From Selaginella moellendorffii (lineage: Eukaryota; Streptophyta; Lycopodiopsida; Selaginellales; Selaginellaceae), in assembly GCF_000143415.4 (NCBI RefSeq), contig NW_003314266.1:3356398-3420397 (forward strand): 64,000 bases of DNA, in the 5' to 3' direction. How positions within the stretch are numbered: the first letter of the stretch is position 1; every line of letters starts with the position of its first letter. Shown here in pieces: positions 1 to 11,008 of the stretch. A program made the position numbers and the translations under genes. The notes below the pieces were generated by a model that was not told where the DNA came from, made no database searches, and saw only the letters and a program-made list of their open reading frames with translations.

Positions 1-600
1 ACACTAATGCTTCTTTTATGGCATAGCAAGTGTGAGCTTTTGCATTTGGATGATATATTTAAAGGTAAACTCAAAAAACTTAAATGCTCCAGAAGCTGCA
101 AATAAAATTGTAGGCCAGTAGGAGGTTTAAGAAACCAAACTTACTTCTCATTTCTTAAAATACATGGTGTAGATATTAATTTTTCATGTTATATCAATGG
201 TGAACTTTTGAAGTTGGACTTTTTAAGGGTAAAGAACACAAAGGGTTTTTAGTTCATAAGGAGTGAACTAGAAGTTGTAGGCTAGTTTATTGGGATTTGT
301 AGTTCGTTTGAAGCTTATGTTTTACAGGTCAAGTTTTTGTTGATGCTTTGGAATAATTATATCATGGTTAAAAAGTTTGTGTGGTGGTGTGTAATAGCCA
401 AAAAAAGTTCCAGATGTTCCACCAGAAGATTCTAGAGATTTCTATTTTGATGATAGTTTTAGCACATTTAAGGATGAATCTAGCATCATCATTTTATTTG
501 ATCATAAAAAAAAAGGAAAGCTAGTCAGTCATCACAACTCCTTCCTTTTCTTTCTGGTCACAAATTTCTCAGAACTCCTTGCACACACAGTTCGTAATTA
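1..600. other. Gene-free AT-rich flank
   Basis: No coding region is supported here. The right part would contain the 3' untranslated region of the minus-strand ligase gene that ends at 604. Around 360-430 there is weak resemblance to the stretch just left of the assembly gap at about 48000-48110 (both contain AGTTCCAGATGTTC), which hints at an old dispersed repeat. Confidence 0.5.
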
Positions 601-603
601 GCA

Positions 604-2115
604 CTAGTACAGTAGCTCCTGGAAAACTGGATCCACGCTCTTGTTCCACTTCCCCTCATACAAGCTCAACAGCTTCTCTGCCGGTGTCACCCCCGTTCTC
701 ACAATCTCAGCAATGTCGTTGAGAAATCCAGCCTCCTTGTAGCCTCGTCTTTGCAGCCCATCCCTGGCCAGCTTAAAAACGTCCTGCGCTACGTGCTTGA
801 GCTGCCCGTCCCGGAACGGCGTGCTTAATCCCAGCCTCGGAACTTTGCTTCTCAGCATCGCCCTCTCCCCCTCCGTCCAGCCCTCCACCATCTTGGACGC
901 CGATTCCAGAGCTTCTTCGTCGTACAAAATCCCCACCCAGAAGGCTGGGAGAGCGCACAGCCTCTTCCACGGCCCCCCGTCAGCCCCTCTCATCTCCAAG
1001 TATCTCTTGAGCCTGACCTCTGGAAAGATGGTTGTCAAGTGGTTCTCCCAGTCGTTGAGCGTCGGGAGCTCGCCGGGGAGATTGGAGAGCCTGCCGGCGA
1101 GGAAATCCTTGAACGACTGCCCCGTGCAATCCACGTACCTCTTGTCCCTGTACACGAAGTACATGGGCACCTCGAGAGCGTACTCGACGTACCTCTCGAA
1201 CGAGAAACCATCCTGGAAGACGAACGGGAGATCGCCTGTCCTGTTTCGATCTACGTCCGTCCAGATGTGGCTCCGGTAGCTCACGAAACCATTGGGAACG
1301 CCCTCCTTGAACGGCGAGTTCGCAAACACCGCAGTGGCGATCGGTTGCAGCGCCAGTCCCACTCTAAACTTCTTCACCATGTCCTCCTCGGACGAGAAGT
1401 CGAGATTCACCTGAACTGTGCACGTCCGGAACATCATGTCCAAGCCCAAGCTGCCAACTTTCGGCATGTAGTTCTTCATGATCTGGTACCTCCCTTTGGG
1501 CATCACTGGGATCTTCTCCACCGGCCACTTTGGCTGGAATCCCATCCCCATGAAGCCCAGTCCCATCTCCTCGGCCACCGCTTTCACCTGGTAGAGATGG
1601 GAGTTTACCTCGGCACACGTCTGGTGGACAGTTTCCAGTGGAGCACCGCTGAGCTCGAACTGGCCACCCGGTTCCAGCGAGATGCTTTGCCCGTCCTGCT
1701 TGAGACCGATGATCTTGTCTCCCTCCATCACCCTCTGCCAGTTGAATCGCTCCGCCAGACCTTCCAGCAGCTGCGCGATCTGCTCGTAGTCGATGGGCTC
1801 GAGACTGCTCATCCGGAATCCAAACTTCTCGTGCTCGGTGCCGATCCTCCACTTGGACTTTGGCTTGCATCCCGACGCCAGGTAATCCACCAGGTCGAGC
1901 TTCGTCAGGGGCTCTGCCCTCAAGGCGGTCTCTTCCGCTGGCGGGCTGGCGGCGACGATGCCGAGCTTCCTCCTCTCGCGGACGCGGCCACGGAACATCG
2001 GCGAGAGATCTAGCAGCGCTGCCCGGTGCCCCTGCCACTGCCTCTCACCTCCCGGAGCTCGCGACAGCGCTGATCTCTCCGTAATATCGAGCGCGCTCCA
2101 CGAAACGGCGGCCAT
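604..2115 (-). CDS. GSH1: Glutamate-cysteine ligase, plastid (GSH1)
   Basis: Catalyses the ATP-dependent joining of glutamate and cysteine, the first step of glutathione synthesis, in plastids. It is a single 503-codon exon. Residues 1 to about 65 are Arg/Ser/Ala-rich and look like a transit peptide. The plant/proteobacterial-type GCL domain follows, with the blocks GTEHEKFGF (about 92), [12 protein letters not shown] (about 146), [14 protein letters not shown] (about 205), [14 protein letters not shown] (about 230), [16 protein letters not shown] (about 355) and the C-terminal GVTPAEKLL. Length fits the family (about 500-520 aa). The cysteine pair of the long-range disulphide that controls dimer formation in Brassica GCL is present (Cys167, Cys387). 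The second, hairpin disulphide cannot form, because its first Cys is kept (Cys330) but the partner position is Asn345. The intronless structure is unusual, as angiosperm GSH1 has many introns, and suggests a retroposed origin (inference). Confidence 0.95.
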   Translation of the reverse strand: MAAVSWSALDITERSALSRAPGGERQWQGHRAALLDLSPMFRGRVRERRKLGIVAASPPAEETALRAEPLTKLDLVDYLASGCKPKSKWRIGTEHEKFGFRMSSLEPIDYEQIAQLLEGLAERFNWQRVMEGDKIIGLKQDGQSISLEPGGQFELSGAPLETVHQTCAEVNSHLYQVKAVAEEMGLGFMGMGFQPKWPVEKIPVMPKGRYQIMKNYMPKVGSLGLDMMFRTCTVQVNLDFSSEEDMVKKFRVGLALQPIATAVFANSPFKEGVPNGFVSYRSHIWTDVDRNRTGDLPFVFQDGFSFERYVEYALEVPMYFVYRDKRYVDCTGQSFKDFLAGRLSNLPGELPTLNDWENHLTTIFPEVRLKRYLEMRGADGGPWKRLCALPAFWVGILYDEEALESASKMVEGWTEGERAMLRSKVPRLGLSTPFRDGQLKHVAQDVFKLARDGLQRRGYKEAGFLNDIAEIVRTGVTPAEKLLSLYEGKWNKSVDPVFQELLY

Positions 2116-3013
2116 TCCTGGAGCTGCGAGAGGAAATGTGAGAGGCCTATCGATCGAATGCTAGACATACCTGAGGATTCCCCGCCTCCGCCGAGCCGCG
2201 CTCTCTGTTCTTGCGAAGCTCTAGGCTGCCCTAGCTTGTGCGCTGCCGACCGTCGGATGCCAGCCGTTGGATAAAGTATCTAACAGGGAAGGGTATTGTA
2301 TTTCGAGTGGGAATCTAACGAGAGGAAGAGTCGTCGTTTCTTCTTGCCCTTTTTCTTGGTTGATTCCTACCGCTTACGTGGCATGTTTGCGTGTATGCCA
2401 CGTGGCGCCAAGTCACCATAAGCTAGAACATAGTGATCTTTAAAACTTTTTTTCTACTGTCAAGAGATCCCACCATGACTGACAAGCATATTCCTCGTTT
2501 TCGTTCCATTCGCAGCGACACACTCGCGATCTCTGGCAAAAGTTCTGCAAGGCGTCAATGGGCGAACTATTCAAGTGTCACAATTTGTCCACAGAGAAGC
2601 CAGTGAAGAGAGCTGCCGAGAGACAAACTCTGGGCTTTTCGATCTCTCTCTCGATCTGGCTGTATGGCAGCTCGAGTTCGGTGCAAACTGAGCTCTCAAA
2701 TTCATTGTTTCCGGTTGGCATCCAAAGAAATGCTAATACAATAATAATACTATCAAAATATAATTCTAACAAACCAATCGAAAGAATAACGATGAGAGAA
2801 AGAGCGTTACAAACACCTTTTATTCATAGTCCCTGGAATCAAACCACACACATACAAACATTGACAGCGATTTAGCAACAGGTTTTGAATAAATTTACGC
2901 GGAAGAACGGTGGTTCAAAGCTGTATATAATTCATGAAGCTTTTTAAAGCCTCTTCTTGGTCGAGCCAAAGGAGCGTAGTCCTTCCTGTAAAGAAGAAGA
3001 AGAAGAAGAAGAA
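2116..3013. promoter_or_regulatory. Intergenic: GSH1 leader and GDSL gene promoter
   Basis: Divergent spacer between the start codons of the ligase (-) and the GDSL gene (+). A TATA box (TATATAA) lies at 2924-2930, about 85 bp before the GDSL start codon. A GAA-repeat leader (2990-3012) immediately precedes that ATG. The short open frames in this stretch have no recognisable family signature. Confidence 0.5.
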
Positions 3014-4994
3014 ATGGCCGCTTTTCCTTCTTTGGTACTAGTGCCTGCAAATGTTCCCTCTCTTTTGCTGCTCCTGCTCCTGCTCACAAATTCTCTGATA
3101 AATTCCAATGCCGCTGCCACTCTGACTTGCCCCGTGGGGATTTTCAGCTTTGGAGACTCTCTCGCCGACACTGGGAATTACGCAGCTGCGTTTCCAGATC
3201 CACCAGCGCCTTCTACATCCTCGAGTTCCTCCTCCGCAATCCAAGTTCTATCACCGCAGAGTTCCAGAGTCCACAATTTCTTCAATTATCTCGACATTCG
3301 TGCAGCCTACGATGGTGCCAAGCTCGACATGGAATTCGAATCCAGCAAGGCTGCGACCAAGCTGCCATTCCGGGCCAGCAATGGTCGCCTCGTCATCGAT
3401 TTCATAGGTAACCTCTTTGACAAACTTTGCAAATTTCTCTGTCTAAATTTTCTCTGTTTCTTTTTCTCGTCCCGACTTTCTTGGCATTTAGAAAACTCGC
3501 GAGAGATCCTTTCTGCAGTAGAAACGTACGTAGACATTTTGTTCTTGTAGCATCCATATGGTACGTTAAAGTTTTTGTTTAGGTGGTGGTCGTGGTGGTC
3601 CAAACTTCATGCAAGTTTTGCTTGAATTGCCTGCCTGGCAAACTCCATGCATCAACTAAAAAAATATCAGAGAAAAATATCCGCAACCATGAAGCTTAGG
3701 TAGAACCTTTGTTTCGTAGCTACACAAAGTGCCTGACAGCAAGTTTCCTAGCGTGGATTTTTTTATCAATCAATCGCTAGCTATACTTCGAGGGAAAAAG
3801 CTTCCTTTTTTTTCTTTACTTTTCACTCCTTTATAGCTCTTTTTTTCTTTTTTTTAAAAATAATTTTCTTGATTGCTAACATATTTTTCTTATTTGGCGT
3901 TTTGTGTGTAGCTCAAGCGTTCCGTGCTCCTTTCCTAGCTCCATATTTTCAAAACGTTTTGCCGGACTATACAAACGGTGTCAACTTTGCATTTTCTTCT
4001 TCAACAGCTCGCAACACTTCCATCTCTGTTCCTTTTTACCTCTACAGGCAAGTCAATCACTACATTTATTTGAAAGGAAACATATATAATGCCCGAGGTA
4101 AAACGAGAAATTCTGTCTGTTTTTCTACGTCTTCCCCCCCTTTTTTTTGTTTAATTATTACAGGAGGTGCCAGCTTACCACCATTTAGCATCTTCTCCAC
4201 AGCCCTCCACTGGATCTCAATCGGTATCAACGATTTCTATCAGAACTATATGGTCAATAATTTGAGTGTTTCTGACGTCAAGAACAAGGTGGTTCCTGAT
4301 GCAGTGCATGCAGTCTCGGAAGCTGTCCAGGTAAACAAAATCAAAAGACAAAACCAAATTATTTCTTAAGAAAAAAGGTGTAACCTCTCTTTAGAGACTA
4401 TATGGATTTGGAGCGAGGACTTTCATGGTGATGAACATCCCAGCAGTTGGCTGCCTTCCAGCTTTCCTCAGCAAATTCGGCACCGCAAACCCGGGTGACT
4501 ACGATTCCCTGGGATGCCTTAAGAATCACAACGATGCCGCAAAAGCTTACGCTACACAGCTCCGTGTGGCTCTATCAAATCTCAGGCTAACTCTCCCGCA
4601 GGCTTTCATCATGTATGGAGATTATTATCAAGTTCACTTAGATGCAGTCACAAATCCAACACAATACGGTAATTTCTAAGTATTATCTTATTTTTTCCAC
4701 AATATTAATTACTATTTTGTATGTTTTTTTTATGTAGGACTGCATCCCAATGGTACCTTAACTGCGTGTTGTGGAGGCGGAGGAAAGTATAACGTTCCAG
4801 TATCTCCATGTATCAGTTCCACTCCAGTGTGTGAAGATCCCCAAGCTTATATAAGTTGGGATGGCCTCCATTTTTGCGAGAGCTTTAATAGAGCGGTCGC
4901 GCTAACGTTCCTCCATGGCGATTATGTGGAGCCGTGGCCCAATTCCAACCTCACTGCGGCGTGCAGCTTAGACTTTAGCAAATTCTATTCTTAA
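3014..4994 (+). CDS. GDSL esterase/lipase, secreted (5 exons)
   Basis: A serine hydrolase of the plant GDSL (SGNH) family that cleaves esters such as lipids or acetylated sugars, probably extracellular. Exons by splice signals and phase are 3014-3407, 3912-4097, 4164-4330, 4395-4668 and 4738-4994, giving about 425 aa. A signal peptide is clear: MAAFPSLVLVPANVPS, then a run of eight Leu. The four SGNH blocks are visible: block I IFSFGDSLADTGN (Ser nucleophile), block II GVNFAF, block III IGINDFY (oxyanion Asn), and block V SWDGLHFCE (Asp and His). ATG 3014 is chosen because the longer reading frame upstream starts without an ATG. A tempting GC donor at the end of exon 2 (ACAG/GCAAGT) breaks the frame; the GT donor at 4098 fits. 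Substrate cannot be inferred. Confidence 0.9.
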
Positions 4995-5137
4995 TATGTA
5001 ATAATTCGTATATTTAACATTGCGATTTAATTATCTAAATTATGAATTATATACCAGAATAAACCAGTTTACGTGATCGAAGGAAAGATATGGTGCCCTC
5101 TCCAGCGACTAAAAATCAGTAAAGCTTGCAACACTTA

Positions 5138-7196
5138 TCACGTAGCCTTAAGCATTGTGGATGGAATGGAAACCCTGCCAATCTCTACAATCACAGGCTT
5201 CCCATTCGGGTCTAGCGGATGCTTCCACGGCTCTCCATCCAGCTGCATATAAGCTCGATCGCGTTTCTCGCCATGGAGCTCCAGCCGGATAGCTTGAGCC
5301 TGCCAAGCCGTGTCAAAACATATATCCAAAGTTCTACACGAACTTTCACAAACCTGAGCAAGGCGAACAGCTTTAAGGAGGCTGACCATCACCAGAGACG
5401 TGTGCCAGCCGTCTCGCAAGCCAAAGATTTCCAGATATCCATCGTTGGGCCTGGCCTCGACAAATCCTTTCTGGAGAAGACCAGAACTAAACCTTTAAAG
5501 ACGACGTCCAATGGAGTAGCCTACCTTTTGCATATTCTCCGGCTTTGGGTGTCCCCACGGGTTTCTTCCGCCGGCATAGCTCTGCAAGTTCAGTATCACC
5601 ACTGCTCGAACGCTACAGAGAAGATACGAACCACATCACATCATCTCATTTCCCTCTGCCGCACACTTCTGTTTCGGTTTACCTCGACGGAACATCAACT
5701 TCTTCCCACCCGTCGTCTCCGTGTTTCTTCCTCACGGACAGACGAAGAACGGTGCTCACACCTCGGGCCCGAGGATTAGTAGATAATGAAGTGCAAAACC
5801 AGCCTTGCCAGCAACTATACCCCGAGTAAATCATCTGGAGGACAATCCAAATAGTCTGAGAAACGGTCAGGAATTACAATCAAAGACCTTGTTCGCAATC
5901 GGCCCTCGAGCAAGCCACGGCATTCTATTCCGCAGCTCATGGAATCCGTATGCAACTTGCGCATCCATTCCTGTGGAAAAAAACAAAACAAGAGTCACAA
6001 AAACCAAACCGTGCAACAAGTACCTAAGCTAAAATAATTGTAGAAGACTCCTTCAAACGACGCTGAGTATTCGTCCTGTTCTTCCTGAAAGCACGCGGCT
6101 TTAGATGTACGAGAGTGAAAGTAAGAAAATATATTTTTTTGCCTCGGTGGAAAGAGGTATATGTTGCTGCGGTTTCAATGCGTGCGGCCACTTTATAGGT
6201 TCTTTGGTGGAGGTTCTAATGCTCACTTTCCAACTGCGGAAGCGATCGACACGAGAAACATACATAAAGCATGAAAAAAAGATTGAAGCACTCACCAGTC
6301 TAAAGGTTGAGGAGTTGAGCCATCCGTTGCTTTCAAGAGCCAGTCCTTAACGGCAGCTCTTCCTTTGGACGTAAAAGAAGCACCCTGCAGCAAAGAAGTT
6401 GTAAACTTGGACAAAAACGAAGGAAAAAACTCACCCATCCAAAGCTCCGTGCGAGATCATTGCCAGTTCCAAGCGGAATAACCCCAACGGGAGGACACGG
6501 TCCACGATGCTCCAAGTGAAGCTCTGCCAGGCTTCCAAGCACCCAGCCCACGGTGCCATCGCCTCCAGCAACCTGTGGAGGAACATATAGCTCACAAAAC
6601 AAAGTGAAAGTTTCTCCATCCATCATACGAGAATTCGAAGACGTTCACGTGTGAGCCTTGCGCATTGATCGCCGTTTTTCGCAAGAGCATCCAGGCACCC
6701 CAAACCATGACGAACGAAATCTGTTGGTTTTGTCTCGTTGAGATCAAACACCTGGAATGCACAAGAAGAGCAATGAGAAGAAACAAAAAAAAAAAGAAGG
6801 AAAAGATCGCTTTCTCTCACGTATCCCCAGAAAGAACTAAGAGAGAAAAAGAGAAACCTTAGCTTCCACTAGTACCTGTTCTGGACTGATAAGATCTCTC
6901 AAATGGCCGGCAAGGGCAGGCCCAAGGCGGCCACCACTCTTGGAATTGACGAACACAATGAGCGGGCTGGAAGGGGCTGCGTGATCCTCTTGCCGATCGC
7001 TCAAAGCACTGGCGCCCTCGACATAGCCACCGCCGCTGGTAGCCACGGCATTGCACATCGCCTTGCGGAGATACTCGGGGATCAAGACCCGGCCCTTGAG
7101 CAGCACCGTCCTGCCCTTCTTCTTGGGGACGATGAGGTCCAAGATCCCCTTACCGCCATGCCCCGCGCCCGATGGCGCCGATCCATTGGAATCCAT
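5138..7196 (-). CDS. Diacylglycerol kinase (plant cluster II type, 11 exons)
   Basis: Phosphorylates diacylglycerol to phosphatidic acid, a lipid second messenger. Exons are 7196-6876, 6751-6629, 6572-6435, 6384-6296, 6233-6143, 6084-6024, 5970-5888, 5834-5683, 5612-5525, 5470-5354 and 5299-5138, giving about 474 aa, the usual length for the short plant DGKs without C1 domains. The catalytic domain begins at [13 protein letters not shown] and carries the ATP-site glycine motif [13 protein letters not shown] and [15 protein letters not shown]. The accessory domain shows [51 protein letters not shown] and the C-terminal [13 protein letters not shown]. The fifth intron appears to use a GC donor (GAG/GCAAAA), because no in-phase GT donor exists and the exon 5 to exon 6 join is otherwise impossible. 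Converges with the GDSL gene; the 3' ends are 143 bp apart. Confidence 0.93.
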
Positions 7197-7418
7197 GGCG
7201 CGCTAGCGCGATCGCTGCGCCAAGAGGCGCCGATCTTACCCCAGATTGCCCGAAATATCGATGAAGAAGAGCTGCTGCTATCTATCGCTACAATCCCTCA
7301 TTGCGAAGCAGCGATGTGCTGCCCACACAGCCAGCAAGAATGGACGAAAATATTCCCAGAGGAGATTCCATCGTAGGTCGTACTAATTTCTAGCTGCCAT
7401 GCAAATATTATAGTCAAA

Positions 7419-7500
7419 GTCAACATGTCCGAGTGGTTAAGGAGATAGACTTGAAATCTATTGGGTTTCACCCGCGCAGGTTCGAACCCTGCTGTTGACG
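7419..7500 (+). tRNA. tRNA-Ser (anticodon UGA)
   Basis: An 82-nt class II tRNA. The acceptor stem pairs GTCAACA (7419-7425) with TGTTGAC (7493-7499), followed by discriminator G. The D-arm is followed by the anticodon stem ATAGA/TCTAT around loop CTTGAAA, giving anticodon TGA for serine UCA codons. A long variable arm (GGGTTTCACCC) and a T-arm GCAGG-TTCGAAC-CCTGC follow. There is no intron. It stands alone between two minus-strand protein genes. Confidence 0.95.
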
Positions 7501-7579
7501 ATACAGTGTGAACATTCTTTATTCGAAAATTCTTAAGGCTATTCGTATGTGAATATTCTTTAGCTTTTCTTTGAATTTA

Positions 7580-9768
7580 CTAAGGCGTGTCGAGCCAAGG
7601 AGCTTTTGGTTCTCTGAGCGAGCCCCATCGTCCTACCATTGTGTGAGCCATTTTCGTCCAGAGTGGCGCTTCTGGATCTCTTCCGGGCGATGGAATCTCG
7701 ATTATCTCGCTGGTGGTGGTGGTGCTGCTGCTGCTACTCTGAGCTTGAGGAAGCAAGAGCTCCTCGCGCAGAGGATCGTTCTCGCCTCTTCTCTCGAACT
7801 TGGCTGTCAAGGCGATGACTGCTGCGGCGACAGCACAGCCTCCTGGAACCAGAGCTAGCACTCGTCGAACCAGAGAGACGCTGCAGCGTCCATTGAGCAA
7901 GCAAAATGCCGGTGTCTCGGTTCCTGCAAGCGCAACTGTTTTGTTAGTCTCGAAAGGAAGATCATAGAAACAGAGACCATGAAGCGCTTCAATCGCGTAG
8001 AGAGCGAATCCACACGCAAGTTTATCACACAAGCTCAGGGAGCCATAAACGAAGGCACATCCACTTAAGCTGTGGCCAACTAGCAATCCTTCCATGCTGG
8101 TAGCAGTAACCTGAGAGAGAACCATGGAAATAGTTGAGACCAAGCAGTGCACAAAAAGGATGGCTTACCAGCATTAGTGCATTGCCTGTTCCGACAACCA
8201 ACGCTAGAGGATATATGTACAGTTGAAACGAACTAGACAAATAAAAGAATCCAACCCCGCAAAAAAGCCAAAGTGATGCTCCTGTTGTAAAGGCGGCTTT
8301 GAGTCTGAAGCTTGTCCAGTGACATTCCTGAATACAGCGTTTTATCTTGGATGCGTTTAATCATCAAAGTACCTGGAGCCATATGGAAGTGAAGAAACTA
8401 GACATGTATATAACTGCTGGAACCTGTGAAAACAAGAGGTATAAGAGCCATGTTCACGACGAATTATCGGTTTACTTACCACTGCCTTCGATGATTCGAC
8501 CATGTACAAATCGTCAATGAGATAAAATGCTAAAAGGGCCTGAAAAAACATATTAGCCTGGGAATCAAGGATGTATGTTGCAAGACCTGTGAAACATTTG
8601 TTGTAAGTCTGGTAAGTGTGTAAACTAGCGCAACTTGATAATAAAGAATCTTCCGAAACCATGACACGAAACTTATCTTGGTGTATAGCTTCGGCTGGAA
8701 ATGGTGTTGTAATCTGGAACAACACAAAAGCTATGGAAGTCTTGAGTAACAGTTATCATACCTTGGTTCTTTTACACTTAGAAGAAATATGAGAACAAAA
8801 AAGCCACCTATAGCTACATTAGCACTGGCAATCCACCGATACTGTGCGACAGCGATGGAGATTAGCAAGCGAAAAAAAGAAGAAACGTAAGTACCTGTCT
8901 CTCAACATTGTCATTCGATTTGAAAGTGAAAACCAAGAACGCGATGCCATAGAGCAAGAGATTTGCAACCTGGAGGAACATCAAAAATGAATGGCAAGTT
9001 TATAAACAGGAAGAAAAACTCAGAGACTTCACCATGGTGAAGGCATTTCTACAACTGTTCAAGGCCACTCGGCTGGTGGGATTTGCCGTGATGCAATTAA
9101 CGAGAGACCTGTTCAAAGCAGGGAATCTTTGTGAAGGAAAAAAAAAAGAGAGAAAGAGACAAATCGTACATGTGAGAGACTTGAGTTGCGGCCCAACCGA
9201 TATTAAAAATGGCCGCAAAGACGCTGTAGCCAAGTGTCTCCACAAGAAGCGTCTTGTTTCCCGTGATGACACACACGGAACATCCCCCAAACACGGAAGA
9301 AAAGGAGATCGAAACAAGCAACGAACCTCCGCCATGCCATATCTTAAATCCTCCAAACAAATCGATCTGACCAACAAAACTAAACGAAGTAAAAACAAAG
9401 AGTTCTTCGTCCAATGGACGAAGAACGAGTTCCTTTTCTTACCATATACCCAGCAGCGACTGTAGCGAGTCCATCAGAAACTTGGCCGCAAAGCATCACC
9501 AGCGCAGCCTCTCTAACAGATTCCATTGTTAGAATTTCCCCCCAAAAAAACAAAGAAACGAGAGATGGAAGATGAAAATTCTCGCTTCCTACCGTGGAGT
9601 CAAGCCGACGTCGGTGAGGTAAATGAGCAAATACGTGAACCAGCAAGCGGCCGTGAGATCATTGAGCATATGGCCAATCCCATACGCCACAATCTCCTTC
9701 CTCGCCAGAGCTTTGCTGGACGGAGCATCGAAATCGGCATCGGCATCGCCGCCGCCGCCGCTCTCCAT
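7580..9768 (-). CDS. MFSD12-like major facilitator transporter (multi-exon)
   Basis: A polytopic MFS transporter of the GPH-like/MFSD12 group; the substrate is not known from the sequence (animal MFSD12 acts on cystine in lysosomes and melanosomes). The start at 9768 gives MESGGGGDADADFDAP, then KEIVAYGIGHMLNDLTAACWFTY over a first membrane helix. Supported exons: 9768-9593, 9512-9443 (ALVMLCGQVSDGLATV), 9366-9170 (IDLFGGFKIWHGGGS, LGYSVFAAIFNIGWAATQ), 9126-9033 (NCITANPTSRVALNSCRNAF). Smaller exons down to about 8350 encode FTFKSNDNVERQ, FFVLIFLL and YYQVALVYTLTRLTTNVSQ. The last coding part ends at stop 7580 with a hydrophilic serine-rich tail (SSSSSTTTTSE). Exon limits in the middle third are approximate. 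Confidence 0.82.
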
Positions 9769-9962
9769 CCAGCGCTAGAATCTATGCCGCCAGCTCCATT
9801 CGCTGCCGCGATCGAAGCCCTAGCGCCTGGCTCTGCGATGAATTTTCCTCCCAAGAGGTGGGAGATGGGCGGCAATCCAACGGCCACAAGCGAGTTAAAG
9901 AATCTTGGGTAAGACGTGTCCGACGTGGCTGTAGAATCCTCAGCACGTCATTGTCGTGGCGC
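9769..9962. other. Short intergenic spacer
   Basis: A 194-bp spacer upstream of the transporter and downstream of DNAAF6. It serves as 5' leader and promoter of the first and 3' end of the second. No distinct motif is seen. Confidence 0.4.
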
Positions 9963-10820
9963 CTAGTCAGCAAGCATATTTCTGTCCACCATGGGCATTG
10001 TGAGGACGAGGGTTGCTGACAAGGCGTCCCACGTGGCAGAGCTCCTGGTATCGTTCACCTTGTGTGGAAGGTACGTCGCGAGATAGCTGCATCAAAGAAA
10101 ATCGATAGCGATGGATTGAGTAGAAAAAATGGGAGATTTTTGAGCTTACTAGCGAGGAGATGTGAGCTTGAGATACGTTGGCTTCACATCGAGCTTGATC
10201 TCGCTCGAAGACTCGGTGTCTGGAAGCTTGATCTTCATCACAAGCTCCTCGCAGAAAATCGTGGATGGAGTTTTGTCGCTCTGGAGCAGCCAATGATTTT
10301 AGAAAAGGAGAGTGAGGATTGGCATTCTCGGAAGGATTGATTTGCTTGCCATTTGGAGGTAGACATCGTTTGGAGTGACTGCCTGCTTGTAAACAAACTC
10401 GTATCTATGGTCAAAGAGAACGATCCATCAATTCGCGATGCTTACGTGATAGTGAACAAGAGTGTGAGATTACTCGGGTTGAATTCGACTGTCATTCTCA
10501 GCCGCTTCAATCGCCTCTTCGATCGCAGTCTTCTTCTCTAGACCAAAAAAAAGCGAGAAGGAAATCCATTCCATTCGCAAGAAGGGATCGAAAAGAAGAG
10601 AACGATCGAGCTTACTTTTCTCGTATTTTGGGCCGATTGAGGCAGGCGATGGAGTGGCCTGAGTCGGAGGAGCGAATTCCTGAAAACAACGGAGCGCGCG
10701 GCGCAAATCGATAAATCGACCAACTAGATCGCAGCGGCGGCGGCATACCTCAGAGGATCTTGATGTATCCGCGTGGTAGAAGAGATCGGTAAGCGCCTCG
10801 AGATCCGTCTTGTTCCACAT
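9963..10820 (-). CDS. DNAAF6: Dynein axonemal assembly factor 6 (PIH1D3-like)
   Basis: A cytoplasmic HSP90 co-chaperone family protein (PIH/CS type) needed to preassemble axonemal dynein arms before transport into cilia or flagella. Exons set by splice sites and phase are 10820-10749, 10679-10616, 10537-10474, 10404-10350, 10280-10150 and 10086-9963, giving 169 aa, close to the 214-aa human protein minus its acidic N-terminal part. Start MWNKTDLEALTDLFYH; linker with SPASIGPKYEK; then the CS-like domain: YEFVYKQAVTPNDVYL, CEELVMKIKLPDTESS, IKLDVKPTYLKLTSPR, YLATYLP, ATWDALSATLVLTMPM. These match the PIH1D3 pattern (xQxVxxxDxxL, CxELVxKIKLPxT, DIxxxxLDLRTP, LxITMxM). The intron after exon 4 uses a GC donor (ATG/GCAAGC). 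The start codon is 188 bp from that of the divergent mTERF gene. Confidence 0.88.
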
Positions 10821-11008
10821 CCTCGCTCGCCACAAACCCTAGAACACAACGTTCAAACGAACGGCATATACCCGGATCATAGTATTCCGTACAGGAATAT
10901 TCATAGAATAAAACCCATCTTTCGTGTTCCTGGATCCACCATAGCCGAGAGGGCCTTATCCGCCGGAGAGGAAGCAGGGGTTAGGGTTTTGGGGGAGGGA
11001 GGAAGACG
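10821..11008. promoter_or_regulatory. Compact divergent promoter DNAAF6 / mTERF
   Basis: Only 188 bp separate the two start codons. Each side has a telo-box-like motif: AAACCCTA at about 10835, and TTAGGGTTTT at about 10980. No TATA box is evident. Confidence 0.55.

Noticed and set aside
4048-4163. GC donor (ACAG/GCAAGT) at 4050 in the GDSL gene
   Set aside because: Joining it to the acceptor at 4163 breaks the frame; the GT donor at 4098 fits phase and family sequence.
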